DNA from: Syngnathus acus
Taxonomy: Eukaryota; Chordata; Actinopteri; Syngnathiformes; Syngnathidae
Reading direction: 5' to 3'
Assembly: GCF_901709675.1 (NCBI RefSeq)
Contig: NC_051089.1
Location: 14,313,976 to 14,377,975 of the forward strand
Length of the DNA stretch: 64,000 nucleotides
A program made the position numbers and the translations under genes. The notes beneath the pieces were generated by a model. That model saw only the letters and a program-made list of their open reading frames with translations, had not been told where the DNA came from and did no database searches. Within the stretch, counting starts at the first letter, position 1. The number at the start of each line of letters is the position of its first letter. Below, one piece after another: positions 11,001-31,619 of this stretch.

Positions 11001-13740
11001 GCATTTTGATCTCGTGGTGTCTTGTTAATGTCACTAGAGAGAGCAACCACAAACAGCGACTTACTGCATTTGTAGTTTCATCTGGAAGTAGGTGGAACAA
11101 TGAACAGAAGCAAAACTTGTTTGACAGAAACCTCATTTTGATTAAGTGAAATGTTCTTGCATTCTCTCATTTGAATGTAAAAAGAAGATGGAGTAGAAAA
11201 AAAAATTACGCGGGTGGGTGAAAGTTCTGTTGGGTAAGCTGTTATCAATAGTATCCTTTCAAACATTCAGCCCCTAAATCCGCTCATCTCCCGTTTTTTA
11301 TGGGTTATTGTCTCTGTTAGTTGCCATTCGATGCACGTATAAAAATGAATGCCAAATGCAAGGAGCTTGAATATTTGAGCATGATTTATTTTCATTTATT
11401 TCAGATTCTCTGAATGCCAGCCTCCAAGGTTCAGCAAAGTGCTCCGTCTTGTTGCTTTTGCCTACCCTTACCTGTTTGACAGCATTCCTCTCCTCTACAG
11501 GGTAGGGCCACACTTGTCTCCGAAATGGGACAAAAACAAAAACAAGTTGTCCCCATGCGCATGCAATTCTTGAATTTCTACTCATTGCCCCATTGTCAGC
11601 TCATTGTCAGTAAGTTTCATCAACACACCACAGCTACAATATCAGCGGATGTGGAGAAAGTCTAGACTAAAAAACTCATTTTTTTCGCGGGCCGCATTGT
11701 AGTCATAGCTTCTTTCGGAGGGCCATTATGACTGTCAACCCAAATAAATGTATGAGCACCTCATATTATATACAGCAAAAGCTACAAAATGAAACTGACA
11801 AATAACTCGTTTTAAAAAAAACTGGTCAAATATTTAAAAATATATACTATATATTAAAAGTGAAGACAATTTGCAATTCTAGTAATGACACATGAATTTG
11901 ATGCACAATTTGTCTTCGCGGGCCACATAAAATGATGTGGCGGGCCGTATCTGGCCCCCGGGCCTTGAGTTTGACACCTGTGGTCTAGAGAGCCAGAGAG
12001 CAAAATTGACATCAAGCTGGTTTTGGTTCAGGTACTGAAGTACAAAACAATAATTAATATGATAGAAAGACTAAAGGATACATTTCTTGAAAAAGTGTTT
12101 CCAGCTGCTAAAGCTGCAATGTTTATCTTTTCCAGCTGTTCCTATGTGAAGGGGAAGGCTGCACTAATAACGAAGCCAATGTCTTCCACTTTACCCACAT
12201 TGCACTGGCTTTCCTCACTGGCTTCCTGTTTGCATCACATTTACCCGAGCGCCTGGCACCTGGCATCTTCGACTATATTGGTAAGACAAATGTAAGATCG
12301 GCCCGCAAAGCGAACTGTTTTATTCTTGGGTCAGACAGACTTAAGAATTGTGTTGACATTTGCATGTAAACCAAGTTCAACCAAGTCTGTTCCTTGGGCT
12401 GAATTTTGCAACCATTTGCACAGTTTAGAAAAGAGAGGATTTCATGGGAAAAAAAAAATCATGTTACATGATCTTGCATCAAAAGTTCAATAATAACAAC
12501 ACAAGCTAATTTAAAATGGTGATTGTGATATTTTTCTCCGCTCAACATTTAACACTATGGTGTTTGATAGTTTTTAGAATGTATTATTATTCTATCAATA
12601 TGTTATTATTACATTGAATAATATTTTTTTTACAAAACCCTATTTTGTGATTACTTATTATCAACAAATATTTGTTGTTTACTTGGTATCGTTTAGTGGT
12701 AAAAAAAACAACAACTAAACAGCAATTAAGCAATATCACCTGAGAGAAACTCACCAAACCTTTTGAATCGGACTCAGTTATTAGTTCAGTCATTGGTTCA
12801 CCGATTTAGAAGCAGATGTTTGCAAAAGTTTTATTTTGTTTGAACACAAAAGAAAATCTGTCTACTTTTGTGAAGGACAGAAGTTTGAAAACAATTTTTG
12901 TCGAGAGGTAGAACAGAGAGGATTTGTGCAATTTGAAGTTAAGCATTATCTCTACAATAATTTATCGATATTTTTCTTAAATCATAGATGCACATAAACC
13001 TTGCTCAATGCGCTGAATAATAATGATGATAATAATAATAATAATACAATAATGCTATATTATTTTATATGATCTATTTATTTGGTGTTATGAATTAAGA
13101 GTCAGGTTCAGCATCAGAAGGAGTTTTTTTCTGAAACCTCATAGCCATGAATCACAATGCGTAGGACAAATTTAAAACCATCCGTACTCGCACTCACATC
13201 TAGGGTCAATTTGGAGTGTTCAATTGGCCTACCAAGCATGTTTTTGGGATGTGGGAGGAAACCGGAGTGCCCGGAGAAAACCCACACGGGCACAGGGAAA
13301 ACATGCAAACTCCACACAGGGAGGGCCGGAGGAGGAATAAACTTAAAACCAAAAAATGAAAAAATCTTAAAAATCTATCTGGTTGAAAAAAAGTAAAGAT
13401 GTTTTTGAATCAGCGTGAAAAATGTTAGTGAAAGATGTTTTTGGTCATCTGGCATTATGAACATTGTGTCATAACTCTGTCTGCAGGTCACAGTCATCAA
13501 CTTTTGCACGTCTTTGGCATCCTTGCCACCCACTTCCAGATGATGGCCGTTGAGCAAGACATGGTATTGCGACGTTCCTGGCTTCTGAACCACTCCCTAC
13601 CCATCACCTTTGCAAACTCACTGGGTCTAACAGTACTTTGCCTACTGGTCAATCTGATCATCTTCCTCTTCTTTAGCCTACCCCTCTCAGCATCAGTTGG
13701 TCAGCAAAAAACATATGAGAGCCAGTTAAAAGCACATTGA
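8022..13740 (+). CDS. paqr5: membrane progestin receptor gamma, PAQR5 (complete, 7 coding exons)
   Basis: Seven exons join in frame: 8022-8075, 9075-9202, 9851-10056, 10426-10552, 11405-11501, 12136-12280 and 13487-13740; 1011 nt, 336 aa (human about 330). All introns are GT-AG. The family (progestin and adipoQ receptors) comprises multi-pass membrane proteins; PAQR5 mediates rapid, non-genomic responses to progestins. Visible family marks: N-terminal MLSL...NQVP, EDGIISGYR near residue 24, NETLNIWTHFLPTW, the Ser-x3-His of LASSCAH (S99/H103), D120 in IDYGALSLYS, FLFASHLPERLAPG, and SHQLLH (H256-x3-H260). These correspond to the putative zinc/catalytic residues of adiponectin receptors. The start has A at -3. 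Neighbour kif23 follows on the same strand, as in human. Confidence 0.95.
9075..9202 (+). CDS. paqr5: paqr5 exon 2
   Basis: Begins VFHEDGIISGYR and ends at the first base pair of Trp61 in HFLPTW. The acceptor TTCTTCTTGAG precedes it; the donor is GTAAGC. It holds the conserved pre-membrane segment and the NETLNIWTH entry to the first membrane helix. Confidence 0.93.
9851..10056 (+). CDS. paqr5: paqr5 exon 3
   Basis: Residues 61-130, covering the first two to three membrane helices with S99, H103 and D120. The frame is also open upstream into the intron, but the acceptor CTCTTTGCAG at 9841-9850 sets the true boundary. The donor is GTGAGT. Confidence 0.94.
10426..10552 (+). CDS. paqr5: paqr5 exon 4
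   Basis: Residues 130-172 (SAITYSAYVFPDKW...ACYSR), a membrane segment plus loop. The acceptor is ATCCAG; the donor is GTATGG. Confidence 0.93.
11405..11501 (+). CDS. paqr5: paqr5 exon 5
   Basis: Residues 172-204 (FSECQPPRFSKVLR then AFAYPYLFDSIPLLYR), matching human SKVLRTGAFAYPFLFDNLPLFYR. The acceptor is TTATTTCAG; the donor is GTAGGG. Confidence 0.93.
11668..11982 (-). mobile_element. hAT non-autonomous element, copy 2, inside paqr5 intron 5
   Basis: Reverse-complement relative of the element at 6698: CGCGGGCCGCATTGTAGTC, then GGCCGTATCTGGCCCCCGGG and a terminal GAGTTTGACACCTGTG. The flanks GTCTAGAC (11660-11667) and GTCTAGAG (11983-11990) match at 7 of 8 bases, a decayed 8-bp duplication. 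The first bases of its left terminal repeat are lost. It makes up about half of the 634-bp intron. Confidence 0.88.
12136..12280 (+). CDS. paqr5: paqr5 exon 6
   Basis: Residues 205-253. The variable extracellular loop (LFLCEGEGCTNNEANV) is followed by the conserved FLTGFLFASHLPERLAPG. The acceptor is TTTTCCAG; the donor is GTAAGA. Confidence 0.94.
13185..13340 (-). mobile_element. truncated SINE in paqr5 intron 6
   Basis: Reverse-complement middle part of the SINE family seen at 27,822, 40,666 and 59,651 (CTCGCACTCACATCTAGGG ... GGGAGGGCCGGAGG). It lacks both the 3' GGAT tail and the box A/B head. Confidence 0.85.
13487..13740 (+). CDS. paqr5: paqr5 exon 7 (terminal)
   Basis: Residues 253-336 and a TGA stop (13738-13740). 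Opens with GHSHQLLHVFGILATHFQ carrying the two conserved histidines, then the last membrane helix (LCLLVNLIIFLFF) and a short cytosolic tail. Confidence 0.95.
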
Positions 13741-14300
13741 TACTTGTGTTATGGCTACGTCACATTGCAGAACTCCAAGCTGCTCTTTGGATAAACCAAC
13801 ATTTGTTATTGTGTACAGTATATAACATGTTTTTATTGGAAGCTGTCTATGTGAATGAAAATATGCCATCTGCACTGAGAGCATAGTTAGCCTTCATATC
13901 ACTGTAATGACTGCTGTTGGATGTGATGCAAATTGACGATCTGCCTAAAACGCAATGGGAATAACTGTTCTAACATTTGTGTAACAATGTTTCCTGAAAC
14001 CCAATGTACATTTACGCTACTAATGCTGCAACATAGCTCGATTACATTCCAAAATCCAGTGAAACAATCAAATATATTTGATGTCCCTGAATTCTAAGAT
14101 AGCTGCAGATGGGAACAATGAAGAGCTTGAAGGGAACAAAAAATGAAAATACAACTGGAATACAATGTCTTTTTTTGTTTTTTACAGCATTAAAAATCGA
14201 CATTTTCATCTACATAGTTCTTCATACAACTTCTGACATTTTACACTGATCATTTCGAAAATGTATTTATTCCAAATTAAAGCCTATTTATACAACGTGT
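13741..14300 (+). other. paqr5: paqr5 3' UTR and polyadenylation signal
   Basis: Non-coding sequence after the stop. The ATTAAA variant polyadenylation hexamer at 14276-14281 is the best signal before the kif23 promoter, implying a 3' end near 14,300. The exact cleavage site is not known. Confidence 0.5.
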
Positions 14301-14519
14301 CGTGATTTTATTTTTAAATGAATACACCATAATATGGTTAACTGGTGACATGAACCGTAACTTTCTCTCAGAAAACAGTTTGTGCTTGATTATCTGCTCC
14401 ACCCCACAGTGGCACTTTTTATATTTATTGTTATTTATCAAGTTGTATATTTGAATTCAGTGTCAGTGTGTGTTTTCGTGCGTGCGTCACATATTTCTCA
14501 ATTTGGGATGGAACGAAAT

Positions 14520-14710
14520 AACACGCATTGCATTTGAACGCGTCATTACGTTTGAAGGCGGAACCTCTGGACTTGAGCGTTCCATGCGGCACTGTGATTG
14601 GTTAAATGTACCGGTAGTTGAAAACCTTTTGACAGGGGGGAAATTTCAAAAATAGAGACAGGGCGCATTGTTCCGCGAAGCTTTTTACCTGGCGTTAAAC
14701 AGCACCAAAA
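14520..14710 (+). promoter_or_regulatory. kif23: kif23 proximal promoter with CCAAT and CHR-like motifs
   Basis: An NF-Y-type inverted CCAAT (TGATTGGTT, core 14597-14601) lies upstream of a reverse CHR-like TTCAAA (14645-14650). Two further TTTGAA words sit at 14533-14538 and 14551-14556, the latter followed by GGCGG. Human KIF23 belongs to the CHR/DREAM/MuvB-regulated G2/M genes, which use CCAAT boxes upstream of a CHR. No TATA box is evident. Confidence 0.5.
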
Positions 14711-24995
<10,285 letters not shown>

Positions 24996-25759
24996 AGATT
25001 TTTTTTTTCTTCTGAGTAGCAACAAAGCAAGCTGCCTGTTTGCTCAATGGGACATTGACATGAAGGAACAATGCACGTTTTTTAAACACTTTATTATATT
25101 TTGACAATTTAGAATAGAATTATAATGGAGTAGTAAGAACAATTACATGAATATATATATATATATATAATCACAACATGCTGGATTACTGCTCCTTTTC
25201 TTTTTCTTTTTTCCCCCCACCTTTTTTTGAACACCAAATAGTTGAGTTCAAGCCTTGTAACCAGGAGTGTTTACTGCCGCACAAATTGATATACGTAGAT
25301 TTTTTATTTTATTTTTTTACTTCAAGGCTGGTGTTGATGTGCTGGAAATAAGTATAATGATTTGTCCCCCCCCCCCCATCTGTTTAGAAATATACACAAT
25401 AAGACACACTACAGTACTAATTTTGGTGGCATTAAATTCATTCAACTCAAGTGACGTGTAGTTTATTTATTAAGAGTAAAGGACCATCCTTTTAACTCTA
25501 TATACAGGTATCGAAATGATAAAAGGAAGCTGCACATAAAGTACAATTAAAAATCTAGATTACAGAATGAATAATTTACTGTAAATTACTTGAAATTCTG
25601 AATGAAGAGGGAAAAGTCTTTATTGAATAATTTGGATGTGAAATAAAATATTAAATGGCAAAAAAACAATAAAAAATATTGTATAATTTTTAAATTACAA
25701 TTTTTGAAAGTAAATAAACTCATAATATGCCAACTCAATAATTGCACATTAAATCCAAA
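24996..25759 (+). other. kif23: kif23 3' UTR and flank
   Basis: The exact 3' end is uncertain. AATAAA occurs at 25642-25647 and again about 25 bp later; no hexamer closer to the stop is convincing. An AT dinucleotide run lies at 25150-25168 and a C run near 25366. Confidence 0.35.
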
Positions 25760-25825
25760 TACAGTGGACCCACGCATCCTTGTGATTTGGCACCATTGAT
25801 TCAGTCACCTATTTGCCAGGGAGCT
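25760..25825. repeat. possible pogo/Tigger-like MITE end
   Basis: CAGTGGACCCACGCATCC followed by GATTTGGCACC...GATTCAGTCACCTATTTGCC resembles the end of a common fish element beginning CAGTGGACCCC. Only one end was found. Confidence 0.35.
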
Positions 25826-26034
25826 AATGGAGGCGGACATATTGAACGTGTTTGGGGCGCGGGGCTCATTCCCGACCAACTTAACTCTAGACCACAGACA
25901 TGAAGCTGTAAAAAAACTATTTTCCCCAAAGATTTCAGTTTTTTTTTTTGCATATTTATCACCCAAAAAGTTTTCATTTCATCAAATTAATATTAATTAC
26001 ACTGAGACTAACCAAGGATATATAAAATGCAATT

Positions 26035-26525
26035 GCTCCCTACATCTGATAGCGACCTGTGCCATCTTTGGCAGCAATAACTGAAATCAAACGTTCTCGA
26101 TAATTGATGAGTCTTTCACACCACTGTGAAGGAATTTTGGACCACTCTTCTTTGCAGAATTGCTTCAACTCTACCTTATTGGATGGTTTTCTTGCATGAA
26201 TTGCTATTTAAGGTCACACCACAGCAACTCAATTGGATTTAAATCCAGACATTGACTTGACTATTCCAAAACTTTATTTGTATTTAGACATTCTGAGGTG
26301 GACTTACTGGTTTGCGATGGATCTTTGTCCCTCTGCATGATCCAAGAGCGCTTAAGTTTGAGGGCACACATTGATGGCCGGACGTTCTCCTTCAGGATCT
26401 TCTTCTAAACAGCAGAATTCATTTTGCTCCATCAAGCACAGCAAATTGTCCAGGTCCTGAGAAAGCAAAGCAGCCCCAGATTATCACACTGCTATGCTTT
26501 ACAGTGGGCATCATTTTCTTGACAT
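26035..26525 (-). pseudogene. decayed Tc1-like DDE transposase
   Basis: Reading the minus strand across several stops and shifts gives pieces typical of Tc1 transposase in the right order: SVIIWGCFAFSGPGQFAVLDG, ALKLKRSWIMQRDKDP, QTSKSTSECL, LDLNPIELLWCDLK and a C-terminal SYCCQRW-like relic. The Asp of KDP and the Glu of NPIE would be the second and third residues of the DD34E triad. Stops make it inactive. No terminal repeats were identified. Confidence 0.85.
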
Positions 26526-26529
26526 CATT

Positions 26530-27580
26530 AATATTTTACAGATAAAAAAATTACTCATTTTTGCTTTCCAGGAAATTAAGATATCTTACGTATAATTAAA
26601 GGAACCTATCAAATGTGAACTGTTGAACAGTAGAAGAGGTAACTGTCACCCTTTTTTGACAGTAATTTGACAAAAAAAAGTGAATCTGTTATTTTTTCTT
26701 GCTGGTTTGTGATGTCCACAGCTCTTCCATCCTGTGTTGTAGACTTTTGCAAGTGATAAGAATGTGGGAAATGGTTTCATCAGGCATGTCAGCCCTTGGC
26801 TGCTTGTGAAAATATTGACCCTTCCTTCCTGCCTTGTTTAACTAACAAACCTTCACGTAGTGCATGAGCAAATAGCACATGACGGCACCACTTTATTAAC
26901 GACTCCTTTAACTCAAACACACACTAATGACTTTTTAAACAAGTCTGAACCAAACCTGTCGCTGAGTCTTTGCTTTAGAAATTGGGAATAGTTTGTTCAC
27001 GTTATTTCTGAATCTTTATAGAACACCATTTGTTGTGTTCACAATTGACATGTGTGTATGGTGAAGGTAAAAAAAAAAAAAAAAACTTTTTGTTCAACTC
27101 CTCATTTTATTTCACTTATATGACAGCATAAAAACTGCTTTTGATTTTAGAGTTTTGTCTTTATGCATTAATGATAACTATATCCAGGAATTTATCATCA
27201 CCATAGCTACCTTGTTTTATTTATTCTCTTCTATTGATTGAAGCCATTTCCTCTAAATGACTTCTCCATTGTCTTGCGAGATGTGTGTGGCAGTCCTGTT
27301 TCTCGTGAGCCCTCACTTATTTCAAACTCCCACTCTCGTCTGCTCCGGTCAACAAACGCTGTTTGGACAGCGGTGTGTGGGTTTGTTTGTATGTATATTT
27401 TTGTGTTCAAAGTCAATAGAAATACTTGCGCTCTAAGGGGTCCTTTGTCAATTTTCCGGTCTCACCTTTCATGGTGCCAAGGATAGTTTGTGTGTTTAAT
27501 AGGTGTCACCACATTTTTATCACATGTAAAACCACAACAAACTGAAAAGGTTTTGCCTTGGCTTTCTCAGCTGTGCTTAA
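26530..27580. other. intergenic DNA, no gene seen
   Basis: AT-rich non-coding DNA with a 16-base A run near 27069. No recognisable exon or large repeat. Confidence 0.45.
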
Positions 27581-28260
27581 AGTCAAAAGTCAAAGTCAAA
27601 TTTATTTATATAGCACATTTCATACACAGAGGCAATTCAAAGTGCTTTACAAAACAAATTATTGAAAACAGGTGAAGCTGAGCATAGCATTTACATAAAT
27701 TCATTTAAAAAAATAGATTACAACGTCATTGATAGATTATAGAACAGAATCACATCAGGACAGAGCCTGGCATAAATTCATTTAAGAACATTTAAGAACA
27801 TTTTAGATTATAATAAACAAACAGAGGGCGGCTCGGTGGCGCACTGGGTAGCACGTCCGCCTCACAGTTAGGAGGGTGCGGGTTCGATTCCACCACCGGC
27901 CCTCCCTGTGTGGAGTTTGCATGTTCTCCCCGGGCCCGCGTGGGTTTTCTCCGGGCACTCCGGTTTCCTCCCACATCCCAAAAACATGCTTGGTAGGCCG
28001 ATTGAAGACTCCAAATTGTCCCTAGGTGTGAGTGCGAGTGCAAATGGTTGTTTGTCTCTGTGTGCCCTGCGATCGGCTGGCAACCGGTTCAGGGTATCCC
28101 CCGCCTACTGCCCGTTGACGGCTGGGATAGGCTCCAGCACGCCCGCGACCCCCGTGGGGACTAAGCGGTTCAGAAGATGGATGGATGGATAAACAAAAAC
28201 AACATCATTGCTTTAGTAGCAGCTAGAAAGCAAAAGAGAATAAAAAAGTTTTAAGTCAAA
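27581..28260 (+). repeat. older interspersed repeat interrupted by a SINE
   Basis: Starts AAAGTCAAATTTATTTATATAGCAC and contains AATTCAAAGTGCTTTACA, a wording frequent in teleost repeats. The sequence resumes after the SINE at 28,191 with AACATCATTGCTTTAGTAGC. Similar short pieces lie near 46,970 and 52,690. Confidence 0.55.
27822..28190 (+). mobile_element. tRNA-derived SINE, copy A (near full length)
   Basis: The 5' head has pol III box A TGGCGCACTGG (27837-27847) and box B GGTTCGATTCC (27881-27891), then the conserved teleost body (GTGTGGAGTTTGCATGTTCT ... TAGGCTCCAGCAC) and a GGAT tail. Flanking ATAAACAAA occurs on both sides (27813-27821, 28189-28197), a probable 9-bp target duplication. 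Over 95% alike by eye to the copies at 40,666 and 59,651. Confidence 0.9.
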
Positions 28261-29420
28261 CAAAGTTGTGATTTTTGCTGTTTGTATTTTATGGCACTAC
28301 TTATTTTAGAAGACAATCAACAGTCATTATTGGGGTTCAATTTTGTTTTGTTGTCTGACAAAATTAATCTTAAAGTTGCATACAATAAAAGTAAGGGTTA
28401 TTCTGCACAAGTGGTAAGTACAAAATTAATCTATAATCTCCATTTACGTATAAACCCAACACCTGAGAGATTAACTGGCTAAAGCAAGTCCACAACGGAA
28501 CGCATGTGAGCTGTTAAATCTTTCTGTTGAGAGGCAAAATACAAAGTTTAAGCTTTCGTCCATCACACATCAAAGTCATGACGCGCTGCTTATTTTAAAT
28601 TATTATTATATGCAACTTCACTTATTTTTCAGCTGTGGTAACATTACATGGAGTCAGCAGTCCTCCCTTCCCGCTTCCCATTATTCATGGACTACTGTAC
28701 ATCGAACGGTGAGTACAGTCTTTAAAAAACAAACTTCTTTTTACACTTGTGTGATGATTAAGAATGTAAAATTGGTGGTCGATTAATATGCTGGAATGAA
28801 TTGTGTTCCACTTTTGGGGCTACATTGTAACGCACTTCTTGTGATCGTCAGTAGTCATAGTGTCCCAATGTACTATAAACACGATGTATTCATTATATGC
28901 AGTGCGATTACCAGCTGATACTACAAACCACTTGAACAAGTCTGACATTCCCCAAATAAGCGTTATCACTATAAAGGCAGAATATTTGTTGCAGCTCCTG
29001 TTTTGTATATCACACGATTGTGCTAATATTGCCCAGTGAGTATAACCACCTTAGTATGTACTTATGAAAGCAGTTGAGACAAAGCTTGTGCTGTTTCTAT
29101 TTGCAGCTGAAGGCAAGCAAAGCTGTAATATCTTGAGAGCCACTGTTGAGCTTGTTTGCATACTTTGCATGTTGATCTTACTAAAAGCCTCTCACACTGC
29201 CGTCATCCACACATAAAGCATCAGTGTACATAGCTTAAATACACACATTAATAACAACTGTAATGTCATTCTTTGTTGAGTGCTTTTAACAGGTTCACAC
29301 TGACCTTTTAACGTTTAAACTTCCTTCACAAACAACCGTCACCTGATACGCAAACAAATCTTTATTGACGGACCTCCCATGATCCTTTGAGAGAAGCTGA
29401 AAACAAGGACAAGCCATGCA
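28261..29420. other. intergenic DNA, no gene seen
   Basis: Non-coding; no recognisable exon, RNA gene or large repeat. Confidence 0.45.
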
Positions 29421-29424
29421 CTCA

Positions 29425-29600
29425 TCTCAAAAGTATTGGAACACTAAATAACACTGTCAACCAGCTTATTTTTTGTGCTGACATAAAAAAAAAAAAATGA
29501 ATGTACTGTCAGACAAAAGATCAACATCATTTATATCTGGAGTCCGTACACAACTAGTAACATTATTTTTACCTGAACATGAAATTTTTAGGTGAGGAAA
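29425..29600. repeat. probable Tc1-like element relic
   Basis: CTCAAAAGTATTGGAACACT, GACAAAAGATCAACAT and CACAACTAGTAACAT follow the order of a common fish Tc1-like element end. The adjoining 164-codon minus frame (29466-29960) is poor in structure and probably fortuitous. Confidence 0.4.
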
Positions 29601-30779
29601 AAATACAAAAAGTAAATATGACTTAATATGGATTTCCAAATATTTTTCCCTGCAATTTTTAAATACTATTGATGTAATGATTTCACCAAATGATTGAATT
29701 CTTCTAATGTGCTGGTCTAACGTGCTTTCATTCCAGCCTCGTTCAATTGTTTGTTTTGAGTGAGTAACTCCTTTCATTCGCCTTTGTATTGGGTAGAATG
29801 CATGTTCTGTAGGCTTTAAGTCTGAAAACTGACTTGACTGGTTGGAAACACAAGTCAAAAATGAACATTTTGAGTCAGGCATCTGGGTAATTTTAGTTAC
29901 AGTGATTCTTGAACAAAACACAAAACGTGACTGCAGACAAGCACACGCCAGCAAATACACCCCACCCTCACCCCATCTTTCTCTTTTGCTATTTTATTCA
30001 TTAACTGAAACTTTAAATGGCATCATCGCCCACTCACCCAGCACAACTGCCTGCAATACCACCTGCTGCCACAAGGCTTCACTGTGGCCTGCTTCTTTCT
30101 GAAGCCTCCAAACAAGACTTCTAGGCTAGGACAGGCTGACACATGGAGCACATCATTTCTCATTATCGTGTCTGCAGAATCAGTTTTGTCTGTGTCGTCA
30201 CCTTAAGTATTTGTTTTTGCTCATTTGACCACTGCGTGCAATGATGTAAAATAGTCTCTGTTCTTCACTTATCTTACCAATCGAATTTTAATACTTCTAT
30301 CTGACACTATTAAAAAAAAAAGTAACATCATGTATTATTTGTAATTAAACAACTAAATGTACGATAACTATACTCTTCTTTAGTTATAGCTATCCATTGA
30401 CAACCGTAATACAAGGAATGTCTTAAACACGTCTTTACAAAGACAATTAATAAAAACAATAATGATTTTTTTAAAATACATAACCACAAAGACACATATG
30501 TTATAGAACTTCACCACGGTAAGTGATCATGTAATGAAATGATCAAATTTAACATATTCATCATCCCAATATATTAAAACTGCTGTCATTTGGTGTGTTT
30601 TGGTTGAGCTAAGTGTGGTCTGAGCGCTGTCCTTTTTAAGACCTACTGCACTAACTTCTCCCCAGTCATCTCTCAGACAAATCCCCAGTCCTATTTGAGG
30701 CAAGGTCTGGGAGGCCAGCACTTTGAATGGAATATAAATGACATCATTATGTAATATTCAATCTGTTGCTGCTGCAATA

Positions 30780-31060
30780 TCCTATCCCACAGATAGCGGC
30801 CCTCCCCTCCCTCCCTCGCTCCCTCCCGCACTTCCCACCCACCCCATATGCTCTGGCCTTTCTGCTCACTGGTTCTTTTTCATGAAGAATATTAAAGACT
30901 TATTAAATTAATCTGCGCCCGTTGGCGCATGTTATTGCATTGCAGAGATTTGTGAAGCGAATGGAGCCATTAGGCTGCACCCTAAGCTGATTTATTAAGG
31001 GGAGCAGGGATTCACCAAATAGATAACCTGTTTTATTTTACATAAGTGAACACTTTCACT
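30780..31060. promoter_or_regulatory. candidate conserved non-coding element
   Basis: After a C-rich CCTCCCTCCCTCG run, 30,860-31,050 has balanced, repeat-free sequence (GCGCCCGTTGGCGCATG, AGCGAATGGAGCCATTAGGC, GCTGATTTATTAAGG) that looks constrained. No frame. Inference only. Confidence 0.3.
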
Positions 31061-31232
31061 CAAACCCGCTTAGGTCGCTCCTATTTCCCTCCTTTTGTGC
31101 AAGTTGGATGGACGATGGATAATGTGTTTCTTGTTTGTTAGTTTTTTTACCCCCCTTATGTCATGAGCCTGTGATGTACCGAATCATATTATGGACATCT
31201 TCTTGCTCATACACGAATCAAAAGAACCTCTA

Positions 31233-31613
31233 CCGTATTTTCCGCGCTATAAGGCGCACCGGATTATAAGGCGCACCTTCAATGAATGGCCCATTTTAAA
31301 ACTTTGTCCATATATAAGGCGCACCGGATTATAAAGCGCATAAAATAAATAACTCAACGTTGCTCAAACGTTAATGCAATCACAATATAGTAACACTCGA
31401 AATAGTGAAAACAATATATCAATAACTCAACGTTGCTCAAACGTTAATATCACACAACACACAAAATAAACACGTAAAGCTTACTTTAATAAGTTAGTCC
31501 TCATCCACGAATCCATATTGGTCCATATATAAGGCACCGGATTATAAGGCGCACTGTCGGCTTTTGAGAAAATTGGAGGTTTTTAGGTGCGCCTTATAGT
31601 GCGGAAAATACGG
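31233..31613. mobile_element. TIR element with CCGTATTTTCCGC ends
   Basis: Termini CCGTATTTTCCGCGCTATAA and, inverted, CCGTATTTTCCGCACTATAA, with TA on each side (31231-31232, 31614-31615). Several internal GGCGCACCGGATTATAA copies, and an exact 28-bp direct repeat (31348-31375 and 31421-31448). No coding capacity. Confidence 0.88.
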
Positions 31614-31619
31614 TACTTT

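Noticed and set aside
27837-27891. Possible tRNA gene from box A and B
   Set aside because: The sequence continues into a SINE body and has no tRNA cloverleaf 3' half; three copies share it.
27868-28192. Repeated protein frames (MWSLHVLPGPAWVFSGHSGF type) at 27.9, 40.7 and 59.8 kb
   Set aside because: They are chance frames inside the three SINE copies, not a gene family.
29466-29960. 164-codon minus-strand frame
   Set aside because: No recognisable domain, compositional noise, and overlaps a Tc1-like relic.
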